64,000 nt of DNA from Metopolophium dirhodum (taxonomy: Eukaryota; Arthropoda; Insecta; Hemiptera; Aphididae): NCBI RefSeq assembly GCF_019925205.1, contig NC_083563.1, positions 12,471,228 to 12,535,227 on the forward strand, written 5' to 3'. Position numbers and translations under genes: made by a program. The notes beneath the pieces were generated by a model. The model saw only the letters and a list, made by a program, of their open reading frames with translations, did no database searches and was not told where the DNA came from. This document shows, piece after piece, positions 50,006 through 62,041 of the stretch (its first letter is position 1; every line of letters starts with the position of its first letter).

Positions 50006-50780
50006 TATTTAACCTATTTACGAATCACTTTGTTTTAAATTTATAATCCTTAGCTATAAAAATTGAACATTTTATACATTTTTAACTACTAAATAATTTA
50101 TACATTTTCAATTTGATAAATTTCGTCATAATTTGAACTTTAAATGATTATAAAAATAATGTGCCTATGTATTTTGAATATTTTTCATCTGCTATTGTAA
50201 TAATATATCAGGAGCCTTGTGTTAATTTTTCACGCTTTTTGGCCCAACAAATAAAATTGTGTTAATATTTATAGAAAAAAAAAACTGAAAAAAAAATTGA
50301 AATTTGAAATTGTCCATAAACAGCTCAAAACGAGTCAAAATTTTTTCAAAATTGCATGGTGTATAGATACGCAATATTTCTATAAGTCTGCATTATAACA
50401 TTGAGATTAAATGTTTGTAAATAATGTTCAAAAGTGTTATGTAGTAAGTAATTACTAATTTACATATAGTAGGTATATATTATTATACTAGTAGATAATT
50501 GTGTAAACATCGGAATTGTTATCTGTACGCTTTAGCACCATAATATTAGTGAGTGGTGGAAGTCGATAGGTGGATTATAAAATATAAATATTATATTAAT
50601 ATATTGACTTTAAACGTACCGGAGGTCAGATTATCATGGAAAATTCTTAACTCCTAAGGAGGTATAAATATTCTAAGATATTCTTACAGTGGGTTAATAT
50701 TTGCTTAAAATATGTAACGATAATTATACAAAACATGCTTAAAATAAGCAAAAAAAAAAAAAATGCCTGAAAAAGCCTAT

Positions 50781-51320
50781 ATTATTTTATTTATTTATTC
50801 TTCAAGAAGATAATGGGCCCCACTGAACATGTTCGTGTCGGGGCCCATGAGTTCACAATTTGAAATATAAATTCATTAAATATATCATATAAATTAAATA
50901 ATTACAATTTGTAATATACATTCCTCACATAACTATAATATTAATAATATAAGTAAATATATATTTTCTTCTTTTTGTTTATATAATATAATATTAAAAT
51001 ATAGTATTATGTAAAAAATTGTGTAGTTAAATAATACAATATAATATGTTAATATAAAACTAAAATGAACAATAATTACTAAAGTCGTACAACTAATATG
51101 ATAAATAATGCAGTAATCCTATACGTTTGTTATGAGTCTGTCTATAATTTGTTCATGTAATAGTCAGTGTAATTTTTTTTAAAGAATCTTAAAAGAGTTG
51201 CTGTGTTTAATTTTTAATGGTAGTATATTGTAAACTTTTGGACCAATATATAAGTATGTGGATTGTGTTAAATTTTTGTGCATAGTTGGTACTTTGATAT
51301 TAGATATTTGTCTACTATTA
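50781..51320 (-). pseudogene. CR1/L2-like LINE 3' fragment
   Basis: Read on the minus strand, 51,318-51,187 gives RQISNIKVPTMHKN, then YIGPKVYNILPLKIKHSNSFKIL. This is the C-terminal signature of many CR1/L2-type reverse transcriptases (Y.GPK.YN.LP..IK...S...FK). After a 3' UTR with a GGGCCCC..GGGGCCC inverted repeat (about 50,815-50,850) it ends in an ATAAATAAATAA tail near 50,781-50,800. The fragment is 5'-truncated. The clade is my best guess. Confidence 0.6.
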
Positions 51321-51992
51321 TGTAATTATATCGTAAAATAGGTTTGTAAATTAAGCATGTTTAGCTTCATTTTAATCTTGTTTAAAACTAATTTTGGCAT
51401 TCCTTTGTAGAATAAATTAATTTGTTTTCATCTCTTAATTTATCTCGCGCAGATGAGAATAGCACTTTCGTGCAATATAGCATGCAAGACGGTTTGATTT
51501 TTAGTCCTTACAGGAATTTATAGACGTGAAATATAAAATCATGCAAATATATTTTATTGATTTACGTAGAAATACAGCTTAAGTATATTGTAGTATTGCA
51601 GGTTTACCTATATAATAATAATTTAATATATAATCACCGCCACTAAACTACAATCCAATATATGAAAAATCTTTTGGAGAAGTACGCAATATATTTAATG
51701 TAGGTATGAAACATTTAAATGTAAATTCATAGGTTTAAAAAATCCTTTGGTAGATACCCGTGTTGCCGAGGGACATTTAAATAAAAAAAAGGCTATTTTA
51801 ATGCAAACTACGGAATTTTTGGGACATACTGTATGTTAAAAACAATATCAATATAATATATGCGTAAATCACGTTTGGAAAGAAATTACTTTTCAAAATA
51901 TACTTTTCTTCGGTATTTATTGTTTTTTTTTTATAGTTTATACTCATTACTAATACACGTAGGTATTGTTTCAAAGAAATATAAGTTGAAGT

Positions 51993-52100
51993 GGGTGACT
52001 GTTATGGATAGTGTTACATTTGAATTCAATGATATAATATCATTGTATACGAAAAACGATTCCAAGTGGAGACGATTTGACAGCCTAGGATATTATATAC
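51993..52100 (+). repeat. dispersed repeat, copy 2
   Basis: Diverged direct copy of 49,515-49,625. The 84-codon open frame at 51,860-52,114 reads through it and is not a gene. Confidence 0.5.
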
Positions 52101-52659
52101 TATATTTATATTGATATTATTAAATATTATTAATACCGTAGCCGGTTAAGTTGAGTTATTATTATTTGTTTATTATCATATTTGTATATAATAATACATT
52201 TTAGACGTTTCAATTACCCACGAATAATATTTTTAAAATAGGTATATAAATTACAAGTTACAACGAATTATAACGATATTTCAAAAAATTAATTGCCGAA
52301 AATCTTAGTATTTAACTGAAAACGACAGAGAAGTCTGAATTTGGCGGTCAGTCTTATTTTTAAGTTATATTATAGCTAATTGAACTTTTTGGTATTTTCA
52401 TATAATATATCCGGTGTAGTCACTCGCACACTGCGCTTGCTCGAACAATTAAAATCAAAAACATCCCTCGACTTGTTATGTAAATCCTCCATGGGTGGGT
52501 GTCAGAATTATTTTTGCATCATCAATTTTAAAACGTTGATTTACCTAGATTAAAAAAAAAATTAATTTGTTGTACTTAAGCTCGGTAAACTTTAAGCGTT
52601 GTACGGGTGCGTAAAACACCGAAAATCGTGAACTTCGTAAGGCTGTACCATATATACCA

Positions 52660-53480
52660 ATGGTTTCCCGGTAGTAGAGTTTTGGACAAGTACCTATATA
52701 GGTAACTTATAATAATTCATATTGTAAATTAATTAGGTACCAAAAAAATATAACTTCTCAAACACTGTGTCTATTGACACTGCCGGGAGAATGTATTAGA
52801 ATGTCTATAAACTTACGGACCAGTTTGTATAGTTAAATTTGGCATGCGAACTATAATTGAAATGGAAAACCAGAATAGGTGCATTGCAGATGACAAAGAT
52901 TTCTGTAAAAGAACATACGATTTATCAATATACCGTATAGGTACTGATAATACTGATAGTACCTACCTACTAGATAATACTATAATATATAAGTTCTATG
53001 GATTTATTATAATAAACAATATATTTTATAATATCTATGGCAATCGTCAATCGTCGAAATTCGTCGGCGACAGTTAACAATTCTAATAATTTCAGCAAAT
53101 ACAATATTGTATTATAAATATAATATATTGTATATTTTGATTTCGGTGAACAAAAAAATAATAAGCCACTAATATAAACGGACAGTTCGTTAAACCGTAC
53201 ATATTATAATGTAAGTTTTAATACAAACTCGCAAATTTCATTATGATCAGGTTATTTTCATAAAGTATTTCGATACTTTCAAGTTTCAGTTCATCGGAGT
53301 GAAATGATTAGATGGAGATGGATGAAGATAGCTGTTTCTTCGGCGATGGCGGCACTCTAGCTACGTTTCGCCGGAAGAGTAGATGTCTACGAGTAAGTTT
53401 GTTTTCATATTATTACCTACTATTTTACATTTACTTTTTAGACTTAAATTAGGCGTAAAATAGGAATTATTCTTGTTTTT
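52660..53480 (+). repeat. exon-like unit D (spacer edge)
   Basis: The start (GGACAAGTACCTATATAGG to GGCATGCGAAC) is a diverged copy of 57,285-57,440. The end (about 53,300-53,450) is a diverged copy of 57,775-57,930, with ATAGCTGTTTCTTCG, TTTCGCCGGAAGAGTAGATG, then a clean donor GA|GTAAGT at about 53,391 and CTTTTTAGACTTAAATTA. One frame reads FAGRVDVY up to the donor, where unit A reads FTGRVDVY. An in-frame stop (TAG) lies just before it. D is outside the arm. Confidence 0.5.
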
Positions 53481-54789
53481 TTAAATAATTTTTTCGAAAA
53501 ATATATGTAACATGTATAGCTCATACAATTATGAATTTATAGTTAATAGAAATGCGGATGTTTATACTTCATAGATATTTTTTTATTGAAATCGTGTAAA
53601 TAATTTGATTAAACGATCAGGTACCTACTCATCACTATAGTATCAATTTTATTATATTACGTGTAAAATCACCGACACAAGGTGCAGACTGAATTTAAAA
53701 AATTAAAAACATAAAACAATGTTGTAGTAGAAGCAGGAAACTGTAGTTTTTATAATCCATATAACATAACTATTAAATTGAATCATTGAATTATTATTCA
53801 GAGATAACTTTGAGATAAATGCCAAACGTATAAATGTAAATTAAATTAAAAATAATTAAAAAACATTTTGTGAAAGGAACAAGATTACTGCTAATATTTA
53901 AGTCTTAATTATTATTAACAAATAAATACAAATAATAGATATTTTAATAGCTTTTTACTATTAACATTCAGTGTAAATATAGTTTCTAATCGACTTACCT
54001 ATATGTAATAAAATAATTATTCATATCAAATAATCCTAACAATTTAATGCAAGGATTCTCATAAATTGATATTACAGCAGCCTTAAGACACCAAAAATAC
54101 ATTTGTACATCATTTACAAAATTTTAGTTCCCTATTATGGTGTAGGTACTAATACAAACAATAAATTGCTATTCGAAAAAACAATTTCGTATGCCTATTA
54201 TTATTTACTGAATACCTACAACTAAACTAAACTAAAAATAAACATATGATTACATATACTGAGTGCCTATAAAATAATATTATATATGAAAATTGAATCT
54301 TTATTACGAATACTTATCGTTTACACAGACCACCAAGAAAAAATAATTAAAAATATTAAAAAATAAAGAACACATCATTGTAAAATTAATAGTCATCGAT
54401 CCGCTCAGAATCTAGAATTATGGACTTGGAGTTTTAGAAATCTAGTTGGTATTATAGTATTTGATGAATTTACTGTAGGTACCTCTAAAATCCAGTAATC
54501 ACATTTTTATTTAATAATTCATAAAATACAATATGCTCTTAAAAAAATATTCTTGTGCTTCTGATATCTATTCACCACCTCAATCAATAATTAAATTGAT
54601 AAACGAAAATAATAATTTAAATAATACCCACATCATATTATTATAATCAAAATTATAAACTATTTTGGTTTATTGTCATATCAAATTTCAATGAACAAAT
54701 TGTTCCTTAACACGGAACTCTTTGATACAAAAAGTTGCATTATATTATATCCGTGGATTCATCATATTGATGTACCTAGTATAATATCT

Positions 54790-55090
54790 ATCATTTATTT
54801 ATTTATCTATGGCAAATCTCAGAGTCGTTGCAGAAGACACATTCGACTAAAAATTCTAAAATTTCAATAAGCAAAGAAGATATTCTAAGTTCTGTATTCT
54901 GGAGCGTTTCCTCATCGGCGTCGCAGTTCACACACGTCACGGATACCGCCGAAAGAGTCGATAATTCAAGCAAGTTTGTTTTTATATTCTTTTGGGGCTT
55001 AAATTTACTTTTAAGACTTAAAATAAATATTTAATGTCACGAAAAATGTGCTATCCAAGTGTTGTAGGCGCATATTTTAGTTCCGAACTA
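54790..55090 (+). repeat. exon-like unit C, right arm
   Basis: Shares with units A, B and D the ATCTATGGCAAAT lead-in, an AGTTTCAAT-like step, a GC-rich block (TCGGCGTCGCAG), the GAAAGAGTCGATAATTC motif, and the trailer CTTTTAAGACTTAAAATAAATATTTA. The donor position here reads GCAAGT rather than GTAAGT. The 68-codon open frame 54,828-55,034 runs through it. Confidence 0.5.
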
Positions 55091-55452
55091 GAAATGTATA
55101 AAATACGTGAGATATAAACGTCGTCGTCGTTTTTCCAGTCGCTGTTCGTAGAATAATTATAATTAATAGGTGCATACCTTTATAGGGCACTCAATATATA
55201 TAAATATATATATATATATGTTTTGGTTTCATTTATAGAAATATATGTTATAACTTATAACTGATAATAGTCATAAGATACAATTTTAATTAATAACTGG
55301 TATTTTTTTTTCCAAATACAACGTTATAAGTTATAGGTAGCTATTAATTTAGTGTCACATACTTAACTTCTATTGTTCACCTAATATCTATATTTCTAAA
55401 AAGTAACTGTGTTTATAATAGATTATTTAGATTTTTCAGTTACAATATGAAC

Positions 55453-55505
55453 CAGGGGCGGACTGGGCCGGCGGGATACTGGGAACTTTCCCGGTGGGCC
55501 GCTAC
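55453..55505 (+). mobile_element. solo hAT-like terminus, right-arm copy
   Basis: Starts CAGGGGCGGACTGGGCCGG; mirror of 33,905-33,961. The partner terminus was not found. Confidence 0.45.
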
Positions 55506-56499
55506 TCAAAAATGATTTGTTATTCCTATATATTTATAATTATTATTAATATAGAAGATCGGTATAAATCGGTAGAAAATCGGTATAAATATAAATTATA
55601 AATATTTTTTATTTTCATACCATGACGCGTGTGTGAAAAATTGTTTATATTAAGTGTTTAAGATGTTAGATTTCGGTTCGGCTGATTGTGCACCTCTCTC
55701 ACTCTTCAGCATCAATGCATCAGAAATTATTATTTATAATTAGGCCACGGATTTAAATATAAACTGCATATTCTGAATTTTCTAAACATTGCTTTCCAAG
55801 CAAAGAATCGTTTCATATATTATCAACGAATTGAAAAAAATTAAATAAGAACATTTATATGGGTTTAAGTCAATATTATAAAAACTTATTAAAAAAAAAT
55901 TAAATACAATTAAATAAAGGTAATTTTTTTAAATTATATTTCTATTTTTTTACGTACCCATTATGCTCGACACTATAACTTCGGTCTTCAGTTATAGAAA
56001 ACAACACTTGCCAATATGGAATTACTGTCGAAGTTTTTTATTTTAAAATATTAAATAGCATCTGATTGACTGATGTGCTATAATGAAACTCAAAATATAA
56101 CGAATACACTACCTATACACCTATCTAAATTATATTTTATATTCGTTTAAATTGGACTTTTAATTTTTCTGGACATTTTATTAAGCTACGAATTTATTTA
56201 GTTATTTTGTTATTAATTTTTTTTTATTATTTTATTCGAAACATTATTTTTAAATATTGGGATCAATAAAACTATTTTTATTCAATTACTATTTTATATC
56301 AATTAGAATTTGTTAATAAACCAAGTAATAAATGAATGGTTACCAAGTAAAAAAACCGTTATCTATATTATAAATTTGAATTCAATTTACCGCATTTGCG
56401 TCTAGTAGAAACAAATAAATGTTTTTTTGAAGATAATGTAAAAATATCCATCATCCATCGGTTAGGACCATATATATATTTTCTATGATTAGGACGGTG

Positions 56500-56850
56500 A
56501 GGTTATAATTATAAATAATCTATGGCAAATGACAATCGTCTGAGACGAACAGCGATTCCAATGCGTACTCACATATTTCGTTCCATTCTGGTTATTAAAC
56601 TAGGTGCCTATTTTTATAAATGTCATTAATCTCAATACTTCCAGACTGAACTTTTGGATCGGAGATATGAAGACGCGCGCTGCATTTTCCTTGGCGGAAA
56701 TGCACAGCTCTGACACTAGACAATATTATACACTCGAAGGGAACGCGTTTCGCCGGAAGGATAAATAATTACGTAAGTCTTGTCCTTCTATTCTGTTGAG
56801 GCGATAGACCTAATGTAAATATTTATTGTCAGACAAACTTATATAACCGC
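56500..56850 (+). repeat. exon-like unit B, right arm
   Basis: The ATCTATGGCAAATGACAATC lead-in is followed by a GC-rich block (GAAGACGCGCGCTGC), GCGTTTCGCCGGAAGGATAA and a consensus donor AC|GTAAGT at about 56,773, then the ATGTAAATATTTATTGTC trailer. It is the most diverged of the four units. Confidence 0.5.
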
Positions 56851-57269
56851 TAGACGTAGAGTAATTTTTAAAATCCAGTTTTTATAGGTGTGCAAAAATT
56901 ATGAAAAATACCTTAAATTATAATACTTTGCCTACAACTGTTAATTTATTGTTATAGTAAAATAATTTTTAAAATTTGAAATCAATGATTAGGTAATACT
57001 TTTATAAGTAGGAAGGTAGGTTTTTATACCTACCTAATAAAATAAGAAAATACATAATGATTAATGTTATTTAATATGATTTGTAAGTACATAGCAGATC
57101 ATACCTAGAGAACACCTCAAACGTACGTTTTTTTGGGGGGGTTTTACGGGATATACCTAAGGGAAATGTTCACATTTCACTATTTGATATTGTGATATTA
57201 TTTGTGCCTAGGTTAAGTTTCTGTTTTAGAATCGATCGATAGGTTACCTAGGTATATCACATTCTTTAA

Positions 57270-57990
57270 TTTTAATTCTGGTAGTCGAGTATTGGACAAG
57301 TACCTACGTAATTTATAATTCGTATCGTAATTTAATTACAAAAAAAATATATTTTCCCCAACAGTGTTACCGGCAGGAGAATACATTATAGAATGTCTAT
57401 AAACTTGTGGTCTAATATATGGTTAAAATTGGCATGTGACCAACAACTGGGGGCTTGTTCTGGACAATTTAAATGATCTAATAAGGTTTATCTCATTATT
57501 TGAATTAAATTAATTTATAACCGATTGTTGTGTTAATCAATTTTTTAATTTATTTCATTCAACACACTCGTCTCAGTTTTCTAGTACCTACCTCTAGATT
57601 TCTCACAAAATTCATATCGCGGATCATCTCACAGCTTTCATATTCAAAACCAAAAAAATATGTATTTTTATTTTATTTCAATCTTTTTCATCGAACACCA
57701 GAATATATTACAGATCATAAAGGTACTAGTATTGTATACTAGATAAGTTTCAATTAGCGATATGTAGAGAGAGATGGAGATGGGGCGAGATGTAGACGGA
57801 TGAAGATAGCTGTTTCTTCGACGACAGCGTGTGCTACAGTACAGCTAGGTTTCACTGGAAGAGTCGATGTTTATGCATAAGTTTGATTTTATATCATTTT
57901 GGTCTTACATTTACTTTTTAGACTTGAATTAAATATTTATTGTCGCGGAAAATCTGTTAACTAAGTAACGTAGAAGCATATACGTTTACT
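57270..57990 (+). repeat. exon-like unit A, right arm
   Basis: Begins GTCGAGTATTGGACAAGTAC, passes through the 212-bp right-only segment, then GATGAAGATAGCTGTTTC, GGTTTCACTGGAAGAGTCG, ATAAGTTTG in place of a GTAAGT donor, and TTTTTAGACTTGAATTAAAT. One short frame from an ATG at about 57,800 reads MKIAVSSTTACATVQLGFTG, then stops right at the lost donor. Confidence 0.5.
57386..57597. other. segment present only in the right arm
   Basis: About 212 bases here have no counterpart in the left arm, where GATATGAATT runs directly on to AATGTATTCTCCTGCC. The same kind of text (AGAATGTCTATAAACTT) occurs in unit D, so the segment is ancestral and was probably deleted from the left copy. Confidence 0.6.
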
Positions 57991-58289
57991 ACTGCCTACC
58001 AAAGGCGCAATGTATAATAATATATTATACGCCAGTCCGAACAATCCAAACGCTGTCTTATTCGTAGTCGAGTTCTAGTTGATAACTGACTTGTGAATAA
58101 ATGTAATTTTTGTTAGGTATAAAAATAAAACTAATAAATCCTTAAATACAACATTTAAAAATACAAACACTGTGTAATAAAAATTAATATTAGGTATTTA
58201 TTGGTAGGTTTATATAATATCTGTAGACTGTAACTAGGTCATTAGAATATTGTAGAACATTTTACTGCATAAGATGCGTGTTATTTCAG

Positions 58290-58412
58290 AAATTGTATTC
58301 GTCAGTGAACATTTTCAAACTGGGAATAATATATCATAAGCAGATTGAAATGTGTGAACGTTTCAGTGTTTCGAAGACTAAGTTTCGTAGCAGATTTCGA
58401 TTCCGTCACGGG
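58290..58412 (+). CDS. candidate 123-nt internal exon, right-arm copy
   Basis: A TTATTTCAG acceptor and a GGG|GTATGT donor bound exactly 41 open codons, a phase 0-0 exon. The peptide (KLYSSVNIFKLGIIYHKQIE, then MCERFSVSKTKFRSRFRFRHG) is basic with one Cys. It lies about 300 bp downstream of exon-like unit A and is duplicated in the left arm at 31,225-31,347 with no visible change in translation. It could be an exon of an unknown multi-exon gene carried by both arms. I found no start or terminal exon that I can tie to it. Confidence 0.35.
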
Positions 58413-58727
58413 GTATGTATTTTCTTATTTCTCAGTAGGTTTTTTTTTATTATAGTTAATTGATCAAGGGATGTATTGCCCGAAAATTTTCAATATTTAT
58501 ACTATATATATATTTATATTTATTTGTAACTATACTGGTATAACACTATTCGGGCTATCAATAAAGTCGTGTTCAAAATTAGAAAATTGGTGAGGTATGA
58601 TATTTTTTTAAGCAATTCTTTCGAGTTGGGAATCCGCTCAATGATATTTAAATATTTTCACCGATAATCAAGTACGATGACTTGTAGGTAACTAAAAACT
58701 GAGTGAATAGGAATTAGGAAGTGTGTG

Positions 58728-59150
58728 ATATGGCGAAGATAAGGAAATGGGTCAACAGGATTTCAGAATGTTTGGTGTATGAAAGGGAAAGATGAAAAAG
58801 AAATGTAAGGTTAGGGTAGGTAAGTGGAGTGAGAGTAGCAGATATGAGAATAATAAGTAAGGTGTTAAGGTACAAAAGAGGATAGAATAAGAAATTAATT
58901 AATTAAGGGTAGTATAGAGTAGTGTACATATTGTAGTGAAAACAAGAGAGAATAAGTTTAGGTGGTTCGGTCAATGTATGATAAGAGATAGTGAGAGTGG
59001 ATATAGAAGTTAATTTAGGGGAGAAATGATGGACGAGAAGACTGAAGAAGAGATGGATGGACAGAATACCGATCACATGGAGGTGTGGAATGAGAGTGGC
59101 TGAACCTGTATATAGCTGTGAGAGACGGGGGAAGAAAAAGTGTAAAGGTA
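58728..59150 (+). pseudogene. RTE-like LINE C-terminal fossil, right-arm copy
   Basis: One frame at 58,946-58,990 reads RENKFRWFGQCM. A shifted frame from 59,033 reads TRRLKKRWMDRIPITWRCGM. Both match the C-terminal region of RTE-type LINE proteins (RWFGHVMR, then G/R-P-K-K-R-W-M-D). Stops and a frameshift show a dead copy. It directly abuts the long-TIR element that starts at 59,156. Confidence 0.6.
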
Positions 59151-59155
59151 GAATA

Positions 59156-62041
59156 GTTATGTTAACAATGCCGAATACGTAGGAAAAGATCTTGAATTGC
59201 AAAGGCCCTATTGACTCTTTGGCTTCAACTAACCATGGGTTTACCTAACTTACTTTCTTATGACTCATTAGGACACTTTGAATAAAAAGATCCTGAGTTG
59301 CAGGTTGCCGAACTTAAGTGTTTGATTATCAAGTTGATGCTTTGATTGTTGACACCTTAATCCATGCTATGGATGAAGCCCATAGATAATAAAGATATGG
59401 ATAGTCCACGCCTATGTTAAATACATTTGAGGCGGCGTTCCCGGAGGGGAAGGCTATTGAGGCTACTTTATATTGATAGTCGATAGTCGATACTCGATAT
59501 AACTATACTTTATTTGGCCTCAATTTATTGTTCCCCTCGAAGACCGCTGATAAGACCATTATGTCCTCTCCATATCTTTATTATCTATGATGGACCCATA
59601 CCCAGCTCACTAGTGTAAACTTGTGGCCGGTTGGGATGTCAGCGCACTATTTGTTTTCCATCTTTGACCCACGCGTAGTATACCAAATGTACGATTAAGA
59701 AAACACTAAAACGATTGGGTCAGAGAGAGAAATAAATGGTGCGCTAAAAATCTGACATCCTCTTAGTGTTATCAAGTTGAAGAAGCAGTTGATTGTTGAC
59801 AATTTGACATTTAACATTAACTGTGGTAGGTATTATGATTGGAAGTAAAAGTAATTAGTAGGGCTGTGAATTTAATGCAATGAAAAAGTGTTAAATATTT
59901 GCCTGCATGTATGCACTAAAAACAGGCAAATATATGCACTGAAATATTCAATAATATGCACTTAAAATTCAAAAAAATACTGAATGAAAACATTTTTATT
60001 AAAATTTTTTTAAATTAATAAATTATAATTAAAATTGGTTTACAAAAAAAATTCTTTATTTACACACTTGGTAGGTAGGTATGTAGGTAGGTAACGGATG
60101 AATCGAAAATATAAAAACATTTTAAGAAAATAAGCATAAATATGAAGAAATCATGAAAACATGCAATTATATTAACTAACCCCAAAAAAACGCATATTGC
60201 TAACAGTGTTGTAATAATAGGGATCTCCCAAAAAAAAATACGTACCTACTAATAGTTCAAACAAATCATAAAAGCCAACTATAATAAATATTAATTTATG
60301 AAAAACTATATTAAAAAGCATTATTATTATAAATGAAACAAATCTATGAACTATGGACCGTGACATAATATAGGTATTTCTATATTATTAGCTCCATAAT
60401 TTCTGTTAAAATATTAGGAAAATGTATTAAGTACCGTATAAGTGCTAAATTTGAGCTATTACTTAAAATATTATATTCATAACAAATTATCATAGAAGGT
60501 TAGGTACTGTTATTCCACATACTTATTATAGTTTAATTTAACTACAACATTCTAGTAGAGTCTGATAAAATTTGGTTCCACGACTTTGATCATACCAACT
60601 TTAAATACTAAACTATGGGTCTGAAATTTAGTTTATATAGATCTAAATAATCCAAAACATACATTGCTTCAAAATATAAAAATTAAGTGTCTTGTATTGT
60701 AGTAGGTAGGTAACTTTCAAAAAAAAAAACTAAAAAAATCTTACTTGAAATCTATGTATAATATACGTATATTGTAATAAACGTTCAAATGTTTACTATA
60801 GTACATTATAAAAAATGAACTTAAGTTCAATATAATACATTATAACAGGTGTTCAAATAAACATTTCATACCAAAAATTTTGTTAATTCACACAGTCTCT
60901 CTTCAATTTTAAATTTTTCTTCAAATTATCTACAAAATATAAATGTTTAGTAAATTGGAAGACTTGATTAAGTATTTAATCATTTATCTAAAAGAGATGC
61001 GCCACATTATTATATCGAGGGGCCATGGTGCAAGTGTCGTCCATAAATATCATAACATATATTATATTAGAAATACAAACTTAATATTTCACTAACAGTA
61101 AATATTATAAAAAAATATTACGAAATGTACTATACTCATATTATATTATGATTGTATTAGTTACAAACTCTTGAAATAAGAGTTATGTTTGAGGATTTAA
61201 TTAATTTCCTAAAAGGAAATGCCTCAAGGTTGTCTCAGTAAGTTGAGGGGCCGTAGTTAAAGTGCCGTCCACCAAAAAAGTACCCGAAAAAAAAAAACGA
61301 TTAATTCAAATATAGAAGGTACTTATATCATATACTTTTATCAAAGTATGATTGTGTTAGCCACAGTCTCGTGTAAATTATATTGTTTTATGTTTTCCCA
61401 ATCTAATAATACGAAATACTGAAAATAATGAAATCACAAATATTAGTACAATAGAGAGATTGTGCATTGATTTACAAATTTTTCTTAAATTTACTTTTTG
61501 CATAGATAATAATATGAAGGTGGGCTGGGCTTTTAATATCAGAGTATGGGGCCCAGACCCACACTGTTTACACGAGTGAGCTGGGTATGGCTCCATCATA
61601 GATAATAGAGATATAACATAATGGTCTTATCAGCGGTCTTCGAGGGGAACAATTGAGGCCAAATAAAGTATACTTATATCGAGTATCGACTATCAATATA
61701 TAGGAGCCTCAATTGCCTTCCCCTCTGGGAACGCGGCCTCAAATGTATTGAGCATACGCGTGGACTATCCATATCTTTATTATCTATGGGCTTCATCCAT
61801 AGCATGGATTAAGGTGTCAACAATCAAAGGATCAACTTGATAATCAAACACTTAAGTTCAGCAACCTTAAACTCGGGGTCTTTTTATTCAATGTTTACTA
61901 ATAAGTCATACGAAGGTTAGTTAGGTAAACCTATGGTTAGTTGAAGCTATGGTGATGATAGACGACTATCATCACTGGTCGTGAGCTTTGCCATGATCTT
62001 TTCCTACTAACTATCAAGGTATTCGATATTGTAAACATAAC
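59156..62041. mobile_element. long-TIR (foldback-like) element, right-arm copy
   Basis: Mirror of 27,596-30,481, with TIRs at 59,156-59,620 and 61,566-62,041. The interior (59,621-61,565) holds the 127-bp MITE and no gene. Open frames at 60,172-60,366 and 61,378-61,599 are reads through the repeat. Confidence 0.7.
59634..59760. mobile_element. 127-bp MITE, right-arm copy
   Basis: Mirror of 29,877-30,003, with GGATGTCAG-type inverted ends. Confidence 0.5.

Noticed and set aside
53160..53600. A complete small gene in unit D
   Set aside because: The splice donor is good, but the frame that matches unit A has a stop just upstream, so no coherent gene can be built.
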